From Diadema setosum (lineage: Eukaryota; Echinodermata; Echinoidea; Diadematoida; Diadematidae), in assembly GCA_033980235.1 (NCBI GenBank), contig CM067068.1, forward strand, positions 34,449,546-34,513,545: a stretch of DNA of 64,000 bases, given 5' to 3'. The notes under the pieces were generated by a model that saw only the letters and a program-made list of their open reading frames with translations, was not told the DNA's origin and ran no database searches. The translations under genes and the position numbers were made by a program. Positions 33,476 to 45,476 of this stretch are shown piece after piece (the stretch's first letter is position 1; each line of letters begins with the position of its first letter).

Positions 33476-35388
33476 ACCTGAGCTGCCATACGGAAACACA
33501 AACACATACAGACACTGGTCACACACAGGCACACACACACACACACACACACGCACACACAAGCAAATGCTCACCCTCACATTCATACATACATTTATCT
33601 ATGAGGAATAAATGCACACACACACACACACACATACACACACAAGACATTACGTATAATAATGATACCTTTGACTGATTTACTAGTATTTCAGTCGTGA
33701 GTTGGTTTCAGACGTGAGTTGTGTCTGATGTGAAGTAGAAACGCGCAAAGTATGACTTAGTCGTCTTTTACAATGAAAGTACAGCCACCATGGGACACAG
33801 TGTAGAGGTCTTCTCATGAGGCACGTTTAGATATGAAGAACTGAAGAAGAGAATCAAGACTTCCGTTTCTCCTACAGGACTGGCCCTCCAAAAGGGCTAA
33901 TGTATAATGTTCACTCTCAAAGAATAAGAGTATATAAAATTATGTGCTTGTGATAGTATCACCTCACTGAAGAGCTTTAGATTGTGTAGAGTTCCTGTCA
34001 TTATCTCTTTCTGTTCCCCGTCCCTCTATAGCTCCACTCTCCCCCTCCCCTCCTCCCCTTCCTATCCCGATTCCCAATCCCCCTCTCCCTCCCCCTCCCG
34101 TGACCCTTTTACACGTCTTCGTTGTGGCCTTTAGGGAACAAGTTAGTGTATCATACACTACGCGTATTATCAACGGAGAGGCCGTCTATAAAAATCAGAT
34201 ACAGGAGGCACCGTAGCCTGGGCCTTCTTTGATAAAAAACAAACAAACAAACAAACAAATGCCATATCGTTGACATCAGTAATTTTTCTCTAACTCAGCT
34301 TATGTGTGTGCTGTGTCAGTGAACTGTGGAGAGATTAAAGATATGTGGAATTAGCTGCATTGTATACAGTAAGTCACTCACAATAACGTGTAATGATGCA
34401 GAACAGTCTTGCCCATGCCGATTTGATACTATGAAGAACATGCCTTTTACGATATAATTATAGGGACCTCCATGTACAGGTATGTTTTTTTATTTTTTTA
34501 TATTTATTTATTTATTTATTTATTTGCAACTGTATCGAATGCCAAAGTGGACAAAACCTTATGGGCTTTCAACGAATACAAAAATGTTCTTATTCCTGTC
34601 TGGTGTTCTATCCTTGGGGAAGATACCACTGTACTTAGTGTCTTTCACCCTACTAACAAAGAAAACACGAACAAACAGGCAAAATGATGACCTACACTTC
34701 CGGATATAAAGTGCCATATCAAGCTTTCAAACTTTCGCTGTTGTTGCTGTTGTTGTCACACTTGTACTTTAGATATGAGAAACTTTCGGTAGAAAAATTT
34801 GCTCCTGTAGACCAATCAATGCACATAAAAGTGATCAAACGACACTCTTGATTAAGGCTGTACAGTATGTCGTGTTGTTTCCCCCTAGCGTCAGCTTTTA
34901 AATAAAATACAGCGGAATGTCTCCACAATGTAGCCCATCGTTGTCTCCCCATGGGAACTGATGTATAATCTCCACTTGAGAAGTCATTACAATACTGAAA
35001 TGTCTCCATTGCGTATCTTTTGTCTCCACCTTGTTTTAATCAAAGCGTGACCAAGTTGTCTTCATTGAAAATAGGCTAAATGAGACGGAAGACTGGGGAA
35101 CTTGGAGGTTTGCAGTTGTTATATGCATAATTGCATAAAATCATGAATTTATCATAAAGACTTTGAGAACAAATCCATGTAATGGGAGAGCTTGTAAGAT
35201 GGCCGCATCATTGCTTCTTCCAATTTGCGTTTATTTGGTGAAAAAATATGTTTGTAAATATACGTTTCTATATTGTATCACTGATTTTAGTGAACCTTGT
35301 GTAATCCCTTCGTTCATCTGTTGTCAACGGTTGCTGTATTTATTGAAGTCCACTTTAACAAGGTGTGGCATTGCACTTGTTTGTGGTA
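33476..35388. other. 3' flank of gene 1: simple repeats, no gene recognised
   Basis: (CA)n at 33517-33562 and 33616-33642, a C/T-rich block at 34030-34100, (CAAA)n at 34228-34258 and (TTTA)n at 34490-34525. The 3' UTR of the TMEM179-like gene probably lies in the first part; I could not pick its poly(A) site. Confidence 0.55.
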
Positions 35389-35876
35389 CAGTGCACTCCC
35401 GTTATGACGAACACGGTTATAACAAAATTCCGGTTGAGGCCTCCATCCATTTCAAGCTTAATCGCTTATGATGGTGGTCTCCTGCATTCAATTATCTCTG
35501 TTGTTTACTGAAAAATACTGTATATTTTATTTTATATTTCTGTGTATCAACATCGCTTAATGCAATCACCTATGTGAATTTATTTATGTATTGTTATCGA
35601 TTTATTTCACTGCACTTGTTATTCTTTGTCTTTGTACTTTTTGAAGTTTGCATTCAACATGTTCAAATTGCATTTGATTGAATGCAGAAATAAAAGCAAA
35701 CAAACAAACAAACAAAATTCCGGTTTACTATTCAATAAAACGAAGTAAAATTTCAGGCCGCATCATTTTCCGCTTTATGCTTCTTTTATCATTTATTTGT
35801 TCAGCTATGACGACATTTCAATATAACGAAAGAAAATTGCCGGTTCCGAGGACTTCGTAATAACGGGAGCCCATTG
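35389..35876. mobile_element. Tc1/mariner-pogo-like MITE with TA target duplication
   Basis: TA|CAGTGCACTCCCGTTATGAC at the left and GTAATAACGGGAGCCCATTG|TA at the right are inverted repeats, and a second GTTATAACAAAATTCCGG block pairs further in. The inner 35490-35715 stretch looks like an inserted retroelement 3' end, finishing GAAATAAAAG(CAAA)n. Confidence 0.75.
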
Positions 35877-37708
<1,832 letters not shown>

Positions 37709-38606
37709 TGTAGCGCCCCACGTCTGATTTCAGGCCTGCTAGTATTCAGATACTCCTTACCTTTAAATGCAGCAAGTGTTATTTGTACAGGATGAATACT
37801 GATGTAAGCTATGCATGATCACTTACCGTTGACTGTAGATGTATCCATAGGCATTCCCTTAGTGCAGTCGGTGCAGTCGACGTGATGTAAACCTATATAG
37901 CGAGTCTTTCTGGCCATCCTTTAGAAATCAATTGTTATATATCTGTAATCTAACCGAATGAGGAGCATCCCTATATAAATTCTTGTAGTTAGATAGCTGG
38001 ATTTAGGATGAATTGACGGCCCCATGTTGATATGACAAGCGTTAGACGGCAAATGAATACTGTACAGTACTTGAGCACTACGCGCAGCGCGTATTGTTCA
38101 TTCATGATCGTTTCCGGAATGAAACTCATTTACATACGAGCTGCATTTGGATCCGTCAAACTTACTCTTAAATGTCTAAAATTGTTATTATAATGAAATA
38201 GTAGAATTTGAAGAGAGGCAAATGATATCAGTCAACGGCATTTTGTTATGACTACGGAGATATATGAATGTTTTCGTATGTTAGTGTGTAGTAACTTCGA
38301 AATATGAGATTTTAATGTCATAAGTGTTTGGTTGTGCCGGGATTCGTGTCCGCGAAGAATGTGCACTGAGGTGAATTGGAATACGTTGTGTTTCTCGGAT
38401 ATTTTCACCTTTTCGGCTTATTATTGATTGCGCGGACATTAAGAAAAAGGATAATCTACATGATATTAATAAAAATTGTATTTTCTTTCCAATGATGTAT
38501 ATCATACATCAGGTCTAAAGTTATATTTTAAGATAAAGGCAATATTACGTTGTTAAAATAGTACGGAATTGGCACGGATCGCCATTTTCGGGCAAGTGCA
38601 CGCATT

Positions 38607-38630
38607 CTACGCGGATCGCGATCCGCGTAG
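38607..38630. promoter_or_regulatory. Perfect 24-bp GC-rich palindrome in the LTR
   Basis: The centre is GGATCGCGATCC and the whole 24 bp reads the same on both strands. It lies about 35 bp upstream of the TATA box, with a second copy at 46375-46398. Dimeric factor binding is an inference. Confidence 0.55.
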
Positions 38631-38662
38631 TAGGGTGTTTCCTACTACGTCCGCAATAAGCG

Positions 38663-38670
38663 TATATAAA
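38663..38670 (+). promoter_or_regulatory. LTR TATA box
   Basis: TATATAAA in AAGCGTATATAAAGGG, the likely core promoter of the retrotransposon. An identical copy is at 46431-46438. Confidence 0.6.
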
Positions 38671-39244
38671 GGGAAATTTTTAGTGTGAAAATCAGAAGGG
38701 GACGGGGTTACCGCCGTGAGCGGTCAAGGTGTAAACAACCCAATAAGCGGTCTGCCGACTGACATATAGTCCAATGTAAGGAACAAAGTTAACCGCTGAG
38801 AGCGGTCTTTTATAATTATAGCTCAAAGAATAATTTAGCCCCCATAATAACTTAAGATATAGAAAGACAGGATTTTATAGTATGATGAGTATTCCATAGA
38901 GGTAGTTTAATTCTGTATATGATGTAACAGTGGCGATAAATTGGTTTGTAAAGATGAGTTAATAAATTGATGTTTAGTGTTATTTCACTTTGAATTCAAA
39001 GACAAATCTCTTCTGACTTTTTATTAGTGTGATTAAGTTAAAAACATTGCGGTATACAACCTCTGAAACATCTTACGCATTCAGATTTCCCTTTACTTCA
39101 AGATCATATATTTTGATCGAAACGAACTTACTGTATTCATTTGGTGGATAGTGCCCCCTGTTATATTACGAGAATTAGCTTCAAAGATTAGTTAAAGTCT
39201 TTCCGCTCGGGACTTAACAATCTTACACGCGGCCTGATTACACG

Positions 39245-40816
39245 ATGAATCCTGACAAACGACAACACAAGACAGAACACGATACAACACTAGCCAAAGA
39301 TGGTGTAGGCTACACTCTCGAACCCCCAATAATGATGAGCGAGGAGAACAACGGCTTGGACGACGAAGTAGAAGCGGGGGGCCGCCACACGTTTGGTGTC
39401 AGGAGTGGGATGAAGATAAAAGGGAAAAAGAGAGAAGATAAACGTGAATCCTCGTCAGAAGAGTCATCTGGTTCACGTTCCTCAAGACAAAGTTCAAAGA
39501 AGAAACGAAAAGATATTCAGCAAGAGATTTTGCTCCAACTAGGTCAGCTAACCAAATTGATGGAAGAAATGATGCTCAAGTCATCCGAAAATTCTGACAA
39601 AAGAAGTACAAGAAGACGTGCTGGCTCCTCAACTACTACAGAAGAAATGTCAGATCAGTTGCCAAGTACTGACAGTGAGGTCATTTTCAACCAGAAAGGA
39701 AGCAAGATAACCTCACTTTACTTGCAAAATGCAAGTCCGACAAAACAAAGTAAAGAACACGAAGCAAATCGCCAAACAGGTCAAGAGAGAACTGTCAATG
39801 AACTAAGAAGAGACGAATCATTCTACGAAAATAACCAACGCAAAAAAGAACTTGAGACACCTTACACTCGAGAAAGCCCTCAGAAGAAAATGCAAGAACA
39901 AATCAACCATCGACCGAAGATTATGCCCGACAAATATGACGGAAATTCAGACTGGAAGGAATATGTGTCTCACTTCGACACATGCCGTGAGATTAATGCG
40001 TGGTCAGATGATGAAGCGGCAAGATACCTCGCAGCAAGTCTGAGAGGACCCCCTCTACGACTTCTTGAAGAACAAAGAAATGCAAAATGGAGCTATGAAG
40101 AAATCAAAAGGAGACTGTCCACAAGATTTTCTTCTGCGAAGCAGGCAGAAAGTTATCTTCTCGAGCTGAGAAACCGCAAACGACGTCAAAATGAATCTCT
40201 ACAGGAACTCGGAAGAAATATTCGAGAATTGACAAGCCGGGCATACCCAGACTTCGATACCAAAGGTGTCGACAGATTGGCGAAAATTCATTTCGCTGAT
40301 GCGATCATCAACCAAGACATAAGAACAGGCATTTTCCACGCAAAGGCTGAAACACTCGATGAAATGATCCAAGCAGCAATCACTACTGAAATATTTCTTC
40401 AAACTGAGATGCACCGCAGTGGATGGAAACGAAACACTCACAATCGCGTACTAAACTCTGGAACAGAGTCCCCAGCTCAACAAAATATCGAAGAGTTGAT
40501 CAACAAGTCAGTTGACAAAGCAGTCGACCAAGCTGTGATGAGAATCGAACAAAAACTGGCACAAAGCCCAAATCAGCCCCGACAGAACAATTCTGAAGTT
40601 AGCAGTCACACAACAAAAGCCGATGCCCAGTGTTTCTACTGCAACAAGAAAGGACACTTCAGAAGAGATTGCCGACAGAGAATGATCGACTTTCAGCAGA
40701 ATAACAGAAATCAAGACAGGCTGCCTCCTCAGCCTCAAGGACGAGAACGTCATGGACAGCTAAACGACCGATGGTCGCCCCACAGGGCCATGGTGCGGCC
40801 AGATGGAATAAATTAG
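39245..40816 (+). CDS. gag: Gypsy gag
   Basis: Encodes 523 residues. The N-terminal 200 are polar and Ser/Lys-rich (RESSSEESSGSRSSRQSSKK). A retrotransposon gag (capsid) domain follows at about residues 220-385 (MPDKYDGNSDWKEYVSHF, ARYLAASLRGPPLRLL). A single zinc knuckle, CFYCNKKGHFRRDC, is at residues 463-476, and the C-terminus is basic. Gag forms the particle and packages RNA. The end overlaps pol by 46 nt in a -1 frame relation. The first 145 nt recur at 47013-47157. Confidence 0.92.
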   Translation: MNPDKRQHKTEHDTTLAKDGVGYTLEPPIMMSEENNGLDDEVEAGGRHTFGVRSGMKIKGKKREDKRESSSEESSGSRSSRQSSKKKRKDIQQEILLQLGQLTKLMEEMMLKSSENSDKRSTRRRAGSSTTTEEMSDQLPSTDSEVIFNQKGSKITSLYLQNASPTKQSKEHEANRQTGQERTVNELRRDESFYENNQRKKELETPYTRESPQKKMQEQINHRPKIMPDKYDGNSDWKEYVSHFDTCREINAWSDDEAARYLAASLRGPPLRLLEEQRNAKWSYEEIKRRLSTRFSSAKQAESYLLELRNRKRRQNESLQELGRNIRELTSRAYPDFDTKGVDRLAKIHFADAIINQDIRTGIFHAKAETLDEMIQAAITTEIFLQTEMHRSGWKRNTHNRVLNSGTESPAQQNIEELINKSVDKAVDQAVMRIEQKLAQSPNQPRQNNSEVSSHTTKADAQCFYCNKKGHFRRDCRQRMIDFQQNNRNQDRLPPQPQGRERHGQLNDRWSPHRAMVRPDGIN

Positions 40817-43092
40817 ATGAGGCCCCCGAAACACATGCTTCTAGTAGTTCAAGCAAAACTAGCTATGTTCCCAGTATTGATCCAAACGTTGAAGGTCTTT
40901 TTGTCCCTGCAGTAATTGACGGGAAAGAATACAAATTTCTGGTGGATACCGGAGCTACCGACTCGTATGTGTCTAGAAGAGTGTACGAAAATATCAGTCA
41001 AGACAATAGACCGCCATTAGGAAGTGTAAATAAATCAGCTAAATTAGCTGACGGCTCTCATTTACCGATATATGGTCAAGCTTGTTTTGAGTTAACTATC
41101 GGTCCAAATAAGGGTAAGAGGAAAATGTTGGTAGCAGATGTCAGTAATGATGGAATCATTGGTCTAGATAACTTAACAGACATGGGAGCCAAATTAGATC
41201 TAAGTACGTTTCAACTAACCATTCACTGGGGAGTGGTCGATTGTAAGAAGGAAGATGGTGAAGCATTCTTCTGCCGTATACAGGCAGTTGAAACAAGCAC
41301 AATACCAGCTGGTCATGAAATGGTAATTCTTGGTACAATCAAAGAAAGAATCAAACCTGAAACGCTCGGATTAATAGAGTCTGGAACAGCTAGAAATCAG
41401 TTGTCAAAGAAAGGATTACTAGTAGCTAGAACACTAATTAGGACGCAAGAAGAATTAGTGCCAGTTAGGATATTTAATCCCTCGAATTCAAACAAGGTCA
41501 TCCAGAAGAATACCCCCATTGCATCGATGACGCTTGTAGATGAAGATGATGTAAAAAAAGAACTAGAAGATTCTCCACTCAAAGATAGGGAGATACCTGA
41601 TCATTTGATGGACTTACTTGAAAGAAGTACGGAAGACATACCAAGCCAGTACCACCAAGATGTGGTGAGTTTGCTCATTGAATTTCAAGACGTCTTTTCA
41701 CGATCAGACAGTGACATTGGAAGAACTGATATTGTTCAGCACAAGATTGACACAGGAACACAGCGACCAATCAAACAGAGACCACGAAAGCATCCACTAG
41801 GACAGAGAGATGAAATTAAGAAACAAGTTCAAGAGTTGTTGAAGAAAGGTCTCATAGAACCAACCGACAGTCCATGGGCTTCAAATGTAGTACTGGTAAA
41901 GAAGAAAGATGGAACTCAGAGATTCTGTGTCGATTACAGGCACCTCAACGCAGCTACAGTTAAAGATGCTTACCCCCTACCTCGAATCGACGAAACTTTA
42001 GACGCACTGTCTGGAGCACAGTGGTTTTCAACACTAGACCTGGCTAGTGGATACTGGCAAGTAGGACTAGACGAAGATGCTAAAGCAAAGTCAGCGTTCT
42101 TAGCAGATAATGGATTGTACACTTGGAATGTAATGCCATTTGGTCTCTGCAACGCCCCCGCAACCTTTGAAAGACTAATGGACAAAGTACTCGCAGGACT
42201 GCATTGGGAAACACTTCTGGTCTACTTAGACGATTTGATCATCTTTGGAAAGTCAATACCAGAAGAAATCAGCCGACTGCGACAGGTATTTCATCGACTA
42301 CGACAAGCAAACTTGAAGTTAAAGCCAAGAAAATGTCACTTATTCAAGACTCAAGTATCCTACCTCGGACACGTGGTGTCAAACGAAGGCGTTTCAACCC
42401 AAGAAGAGAAGATAGAAGCAGTCAAATCTTGGCCCACACCTAAGAATGTGAAAGAAGTTAGAAGTTTCTTAGGTCTTGCATCTTACTATAGACGCTTCGT
42501 AGAAGGCTTTGCAGGTGTCGCTAAGCCGCTTCATCAACTGACAGAGAAGGGTCGTGCCGGACAGTTCGTATGGAGTCCTGTCTGCCAGGCCGCATTTGAT
42601 GAACTTAAACGAAGATTGATAACTGCACCGATCCTGGCATACCCTAGTCCCGAAGGAGAGTTCGTCCTGGATACGGATGCCAGCAAGGATGGAATAGGTG
42701 GAGTTCTTTCTCAAGTGCAAGACGGAAAGGAAAGAGTCATTGCGTACGGTAGCAAAGTTCTGAGCAAGGTAGAACGAAATTACTGTGTAACTCGAAGGGA
42801 ACTTCTAGCTGTAGTCACATATCTCAAACACTTCAAGCAATATCTCTACGGAAGACATGTTAGAGTTCGAACAGATCACGGAGCATTACGTTGGCTCATA
42901 AACTTCAAGCAACCAGAAGGTCAACTTGCTCGATGGCTCGAGGTAATCGCTGCATATGACATTGAGATAGTCCACCGAGCAGGCAGGAGTCATGGGAACG
43001 CAGATGCCCTGTCAAGGAAACCCTGTCGCCAATGTGGAAGAGAATCCAAGAAGGTCCGAGAAGATCCGAGAAGGTCCAAGGTTCTAGTGTAG
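40771..43092 (+). CDS. pol: Gypsy pol lacking integrase: protease, RT, RNase H
   Basis: Encodes 773 residues in the -1 frame relative to gag. That frame is open from 40705, so translation could come from frameshifting or from the ATG at 40771; I see no canonical slippery heptamer. The aspartic protease active site is FLVDTGATDSYVS (Asp59). RT runs about 330-560, with CVDYRHLN, FGLCNAPATFERLMD and catalytic YLDD at 485-488. RNase H begins at LDTDASKDGIGG (Asp634 region) and ends near NADALSRK. Family members normally continue with an HHCC zinc finger and DDE integrase, giving more than 1000 residues; here the frame ends about 30 residues after RNase H in a GGTCCGAGAAG-type microrepeat. Confidence 0.92.
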   Translation: MVAPQGHGAARWNKLDEAPETHASSSSSKTSYVPSIDPNVEGLFVPAVIDGKEYKFLVDTGATDSYVSRRVYENISQDNRPPLGSVNKSAKLADGSHLPIYGQACFELTIGPNKGKRKMLVADVSNDGIIGLDNLTDMGAKLDLSTFQLTIHWGVVDCKKEDGEAFFCRIQAVETSTIPAGHEMVILGTIKERIKPETLGLIESGTARNQLSKKGLLVARTLIRTQEELVPVRIFNPSNSNKVIQKNTPIASMTLVDEDDVKKELEDSPLKDREIPDHLMDLLERSTEDIPSQYHQDVVSLLIEFQDVFSRSDSDIGRTDIVQHKIDTGTQRPIKQRPRKHPLGQRDEIKKQVQELLKKGLIEPTDSPWASNVVLVKKKDGTQRFCVDYRHLNAATVKDAYPLPRIDETLDALSGAQWFSTLDLASGYWQVGLDEDAKAKSAFLADNGLYTWNVMPFGLCNAPATFERLMDKVLAGLHWETLLVYLDDLIIFGKSIPEEISRLRQVFHRLRQANLKLKPRKCHLFKTQVSYLGHVVSNEGVSTQEEKIEAVKSWPTPKNVKEVRSFLGLASYYRRFVEGFAGVAKPLHQLTEKGRAGQFVWSPVCQAAFDELKRRLITAPILAYPSPEGEFVLDTDASKDGIGGVLSQVQDGKERVIAYGSKVLSKVERNYCVTRRELLAVVTYLKHFKQYLYGRHVRVRTDHGALRWLINFKQPEGQLARWLEVIAAYDIEIVHRAGRSHGNADALSRKPCRQCGRESKKVREDPRRSKVLV

Positions 43093-43181
43093 AGGTTGAA
43101 GAAGTTCCCCAAATCAATGATGAAACCTGCAGCCCCCCTCGTTATCCGAAAAGACAGAGAAAACCTCCAAACTACTTCTAA
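43089..43181 (+). pseudogene. Remnant pol C-terminal tail, out of frame
   Basis: In the frame one base back from pol, a 30-residue stretch ends PPRYPKRQRKPPNYF and a stop. Basic tails of the type R-x-x-R-x-R-K-P-P close the pol polyprotein, after integrase, in many Gypsy elements. Finding the tail immediately after RNase H implies that the integrase has been deleted, with the repetitive 43047-43082 stretch as the likely junction. Confidence 0.6.
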
Positions 43182-43308
43182 TTCTAAGTGAAAGGACTAG
43201 GAATGGTTTTGAATTAGAAGTATTTATTATGGCAAACAACTAGAATCCCAAATGGAGTGCGTATTCTCCTGTTACGCTGGATTTGTGTAAATTTTGTTTT
43301 CTTTATAG

Positions 43309-44178
43309 ATGCGACCCAAGATGAGCCCACCGAGAGCAATTATGCCGTATTGGAATTGCCGGTATTGCACCTATAAGACGAAGAATCGGGAGGTTATTAG
43401 AGCCCATGAATCGTCACGACATGGAGCATTTGAGCCCAGAAGGAGGGTCCGAAGCCCTGCAACGACCGAAGAAAGACCACATTCCGCGCCGTCGAGTTCC
43501 AGATTTCCGCCCCCTCCCTTTCACCCCACCGTTCGACGCCACATCAGACGTCTGACTACACCGGACCTCACTAATATGAGGAGAAAGCCCACGAGACCCC
43601 TGCCCCCTCATCGACGACCCGTCATCAGATCCCTAAGTCCATCACCCCCACGTGTCGTCGAACGAACATCAACTCAGCCCGAAAAGGAGACACCCCCGCC
43701 CCGACCAAGTTCCCCCGGTCATTCTCCAACCACCCCTCCCCAAGTCCAACCCACGGAAATGGAAGCCCACGTCGACCCAGTTGTTCCAGAGGAGGACACA
43801 CTCTCTTTGGCGCCTCCCGAACAGGCAGCAGAATGTACCGTAGACGACATTTCCACAGACTCATTCAGCACGGTTAGCACTCAAGCTGGGTCATTTGACC
43901 AAGGGACGGACGCGTCTACCCAGACCAAACACGGGGAAGAAGAGGAAAGGATTCAAGATATAATGGACCGCTGTAGGCGTGTGTGCCAGTCATCTGCTCG
44001 AGGGTCGGGATATCACCGCCAAGCCGAATCCCATATGTACTACCAAGCGCTGGGATCGGGAGAAGGCATTAGCCGGACAGTGGAGACCCTACACCTGCCG
44101 GACGGGAGCTTCTATACCCGGTACTCCTATCAAGTTTCTAAAAGGGCGGAAGCGAAGCAAGGGACCTCGCGACCCTAG
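43309..44178 (+). CDS. Gypsy ORF3: C2H2-type zinc-finger, proline-rich protein
   Basis: Encodes 289 residues. A single C2H2-like finger lies at residues 17-38 (CRYC ... HESSRH; CX2CX12HX4H), followed by a long Pro/Arg/Ser-rich region to about 165, an acidic Ser/Thr-rich stretch with STQTKHGEEEERIQD, and a C-terminal part with YHRQAESHMYYQAL and SFYTRYSYQV. There is no signal peptide or membrane segment, so it is not an envelope protein. An acceptor-like TTTTGTTTTCTTTATAG ends at the base before the ATG, suggesting a spliced subgenomic RNA. The region is more GC-rich than the rest of the element, which may indicate capture from elsewhere. Function is unknown; nucleic-acid binding is inferred from the finger. 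Confidence 0.75.
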   Translation: MRPKMSPPRAIMPYWNCRYCTYKTKNREVIRAHESSRHGAFEPRRRVRSPATTEERPHSAPSSSRFPPPPFHPTVRRHIRRLTTPDLTNMRRKPTRPLPPHRRPVIRSLSPSPPRVVERTSTQPEKETPPPRPSSPGHSPTTPPQVQPTEMEAHVDPVVPEEDTLSLAPPEQAAECTVDDISTDSFSTVSTQAGSFDQGTDASTQTKHGEEEERIQDIMDRCRRVCQSSARGSGYHRQAESHMYYQALGSGEGISRTVETLHLPDGSFYTRYSYQVSKRAEAKQGTSRP

Positions 44179-44210
44179 AGAAGCGACGGAGTGCATGATA
44201 CCGGCGATGA

Positions 44211-44987
44211 TCTTATTATCGTGTTGAATCTCATGCATATGTCGACTGTCTTAATTCTCTTAATATCTTCCTATTCCTTCTTCATCCTTCTTACTTCTCT
44301 CTCTTCAATGAAATCGCATCATATATTATCGTGTTGAATCTCATGCATATGTTGACTGTCTTAATTCTCTTAATATCTTCCTATTCCTTCTTCATCCTTC
44401 TTACTTCTCTCTCTTCAATGAAATCGCATCATATATTATCGTGTTGAATCTCATGCATATGTTGACTGTCTTAATTCTCTTAATATCTTCCTATTCCTTC
44501 TCCATCTTTCTTACTTCTCTCTCTTCAATGAAATCGCATCATATATTATCGTGTTGAATCTCATGCATATGTTGACTGTCTTAATTCTCTTAATATCTTC
44601 CTATTCCTTTTCCATCTTTCTTACTTCTCTCTCTTCAATGAAATCGCATCATATATTATCGTGTTGAATCTCATGCATATGTTGACTGTCTTAATTCTCT
44701 TAATATCTTCCTATTCCTTCTCCATCTTTCTTACTTCTCTCTCTTCAATGAAATCGTATAATATATTATCGTGTTGAATCTCATGCATATGTCGACTGTC
44801 TTAATTCTCTTAATATCTTCCTATTCCTTCTTCATCCTTCTTACTTCTCTCTCTTCAATGAAATCGCATCATATATTATCGTGTTGAATCTCATGCATAT
44901 GTTGACTGTCTTAATTCTCTTAATATCTTCCTATTCCTTCTCCATCTTTCTTACTTCTCTCTCTTCAATGAAATCGTATAATATATG
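44211..44987 (+). repeat. Seven 110-bp tandem repeats in the Gypsy 3' region
   Basis: GTGTTGAATCTCATGCATAT begins at 44221, 44331, 44441, 44551, 44661, 44771 and 44881, exactly 110 bp apart. Variants (TTCATCC versus TCCATCT; CGCATC versus CGTATA) show patterns shared between non-adjacent units, consistent with block duplication. Confidence 0.95.
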
Positions 44988-45476
44988 AAAACATTGTAAC
45001 GCCACTGGTTAATGTTTATTGAGTAGGTCCTACTAATTGTAAGTTTCTTGAGTATTGCTCTTTCGTGAAAACAGTTGAAGTTTTATCAAAACGTGTCTTC
45101 TTTGTAAGATGGCACACGTGGTTATATTTACGGGCAGACACAGATGCTACTTTTCGCAGCTCCAGTTTGAATGTTGATGATTGCAAGTGCTGATATTGAT
45201 GATGAATGCATTGGCGGATGCCAATGATGTTGATGATAACACCTGTACATATGATCGTATAAATATTTCTCAATTCAGTGAAGAGAAGCATCTATAGATT
45301 CTCGTAAATGCCAGTTACCTTTTTAAATAAATAAGTTCGTTTTGACATTTTCTTAAACTTTTATCGTTGTTATGAATGACCATTTGACGCAAAATTGAGT
45401 ATACTCGAGAATGTAGAATCCGTTAATATGCATGTTTAAGAAATGCGAGGACGCATTTTTATGGAGGAGGGGGCAG
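44988..45476 (+). other. Gypsy 3' untranslated region with polypurine tract
   Basis: Non-coding. It ends ATGGAGGAGGGGGCAG (45461-45476), the expected primer for plus-strand DNA, directly before the second LTR. Confidence 0.7.

Larger units (their letters stand above)
37709..39139 (+). repeat. Gypsy 5' LTR (3' boundary tentative)
   Basis: The start is fixed by the polypurine tract before the second copy and begins TGTAGCGCC. The end is placed at TATTCA just before a possible primer-binding site, TGGTGGATAGTGCCCCCTG (39142-39160). Within it are a 24-bp palindrome (38607-38630), a TATA box (TATATAAA, 38663-38670) and AATAAA at 38961. The tRNA for that primer site was not identified, so the LTR could end somewhat later. 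Confidence 0.75.

Noticed and set aside
38281..38505. 74-codon minus-strand frame, identical at 46049-46273
   Set aside because: The identity is due to the duplicated LTR; there is no evidence of an antisense gene.
44211..44987. CRISPR-like regular repeats
   Set aside because: Units are directly adjacent 110-bp copies without unique spacers, inside a eukaryotic retrotransposon.
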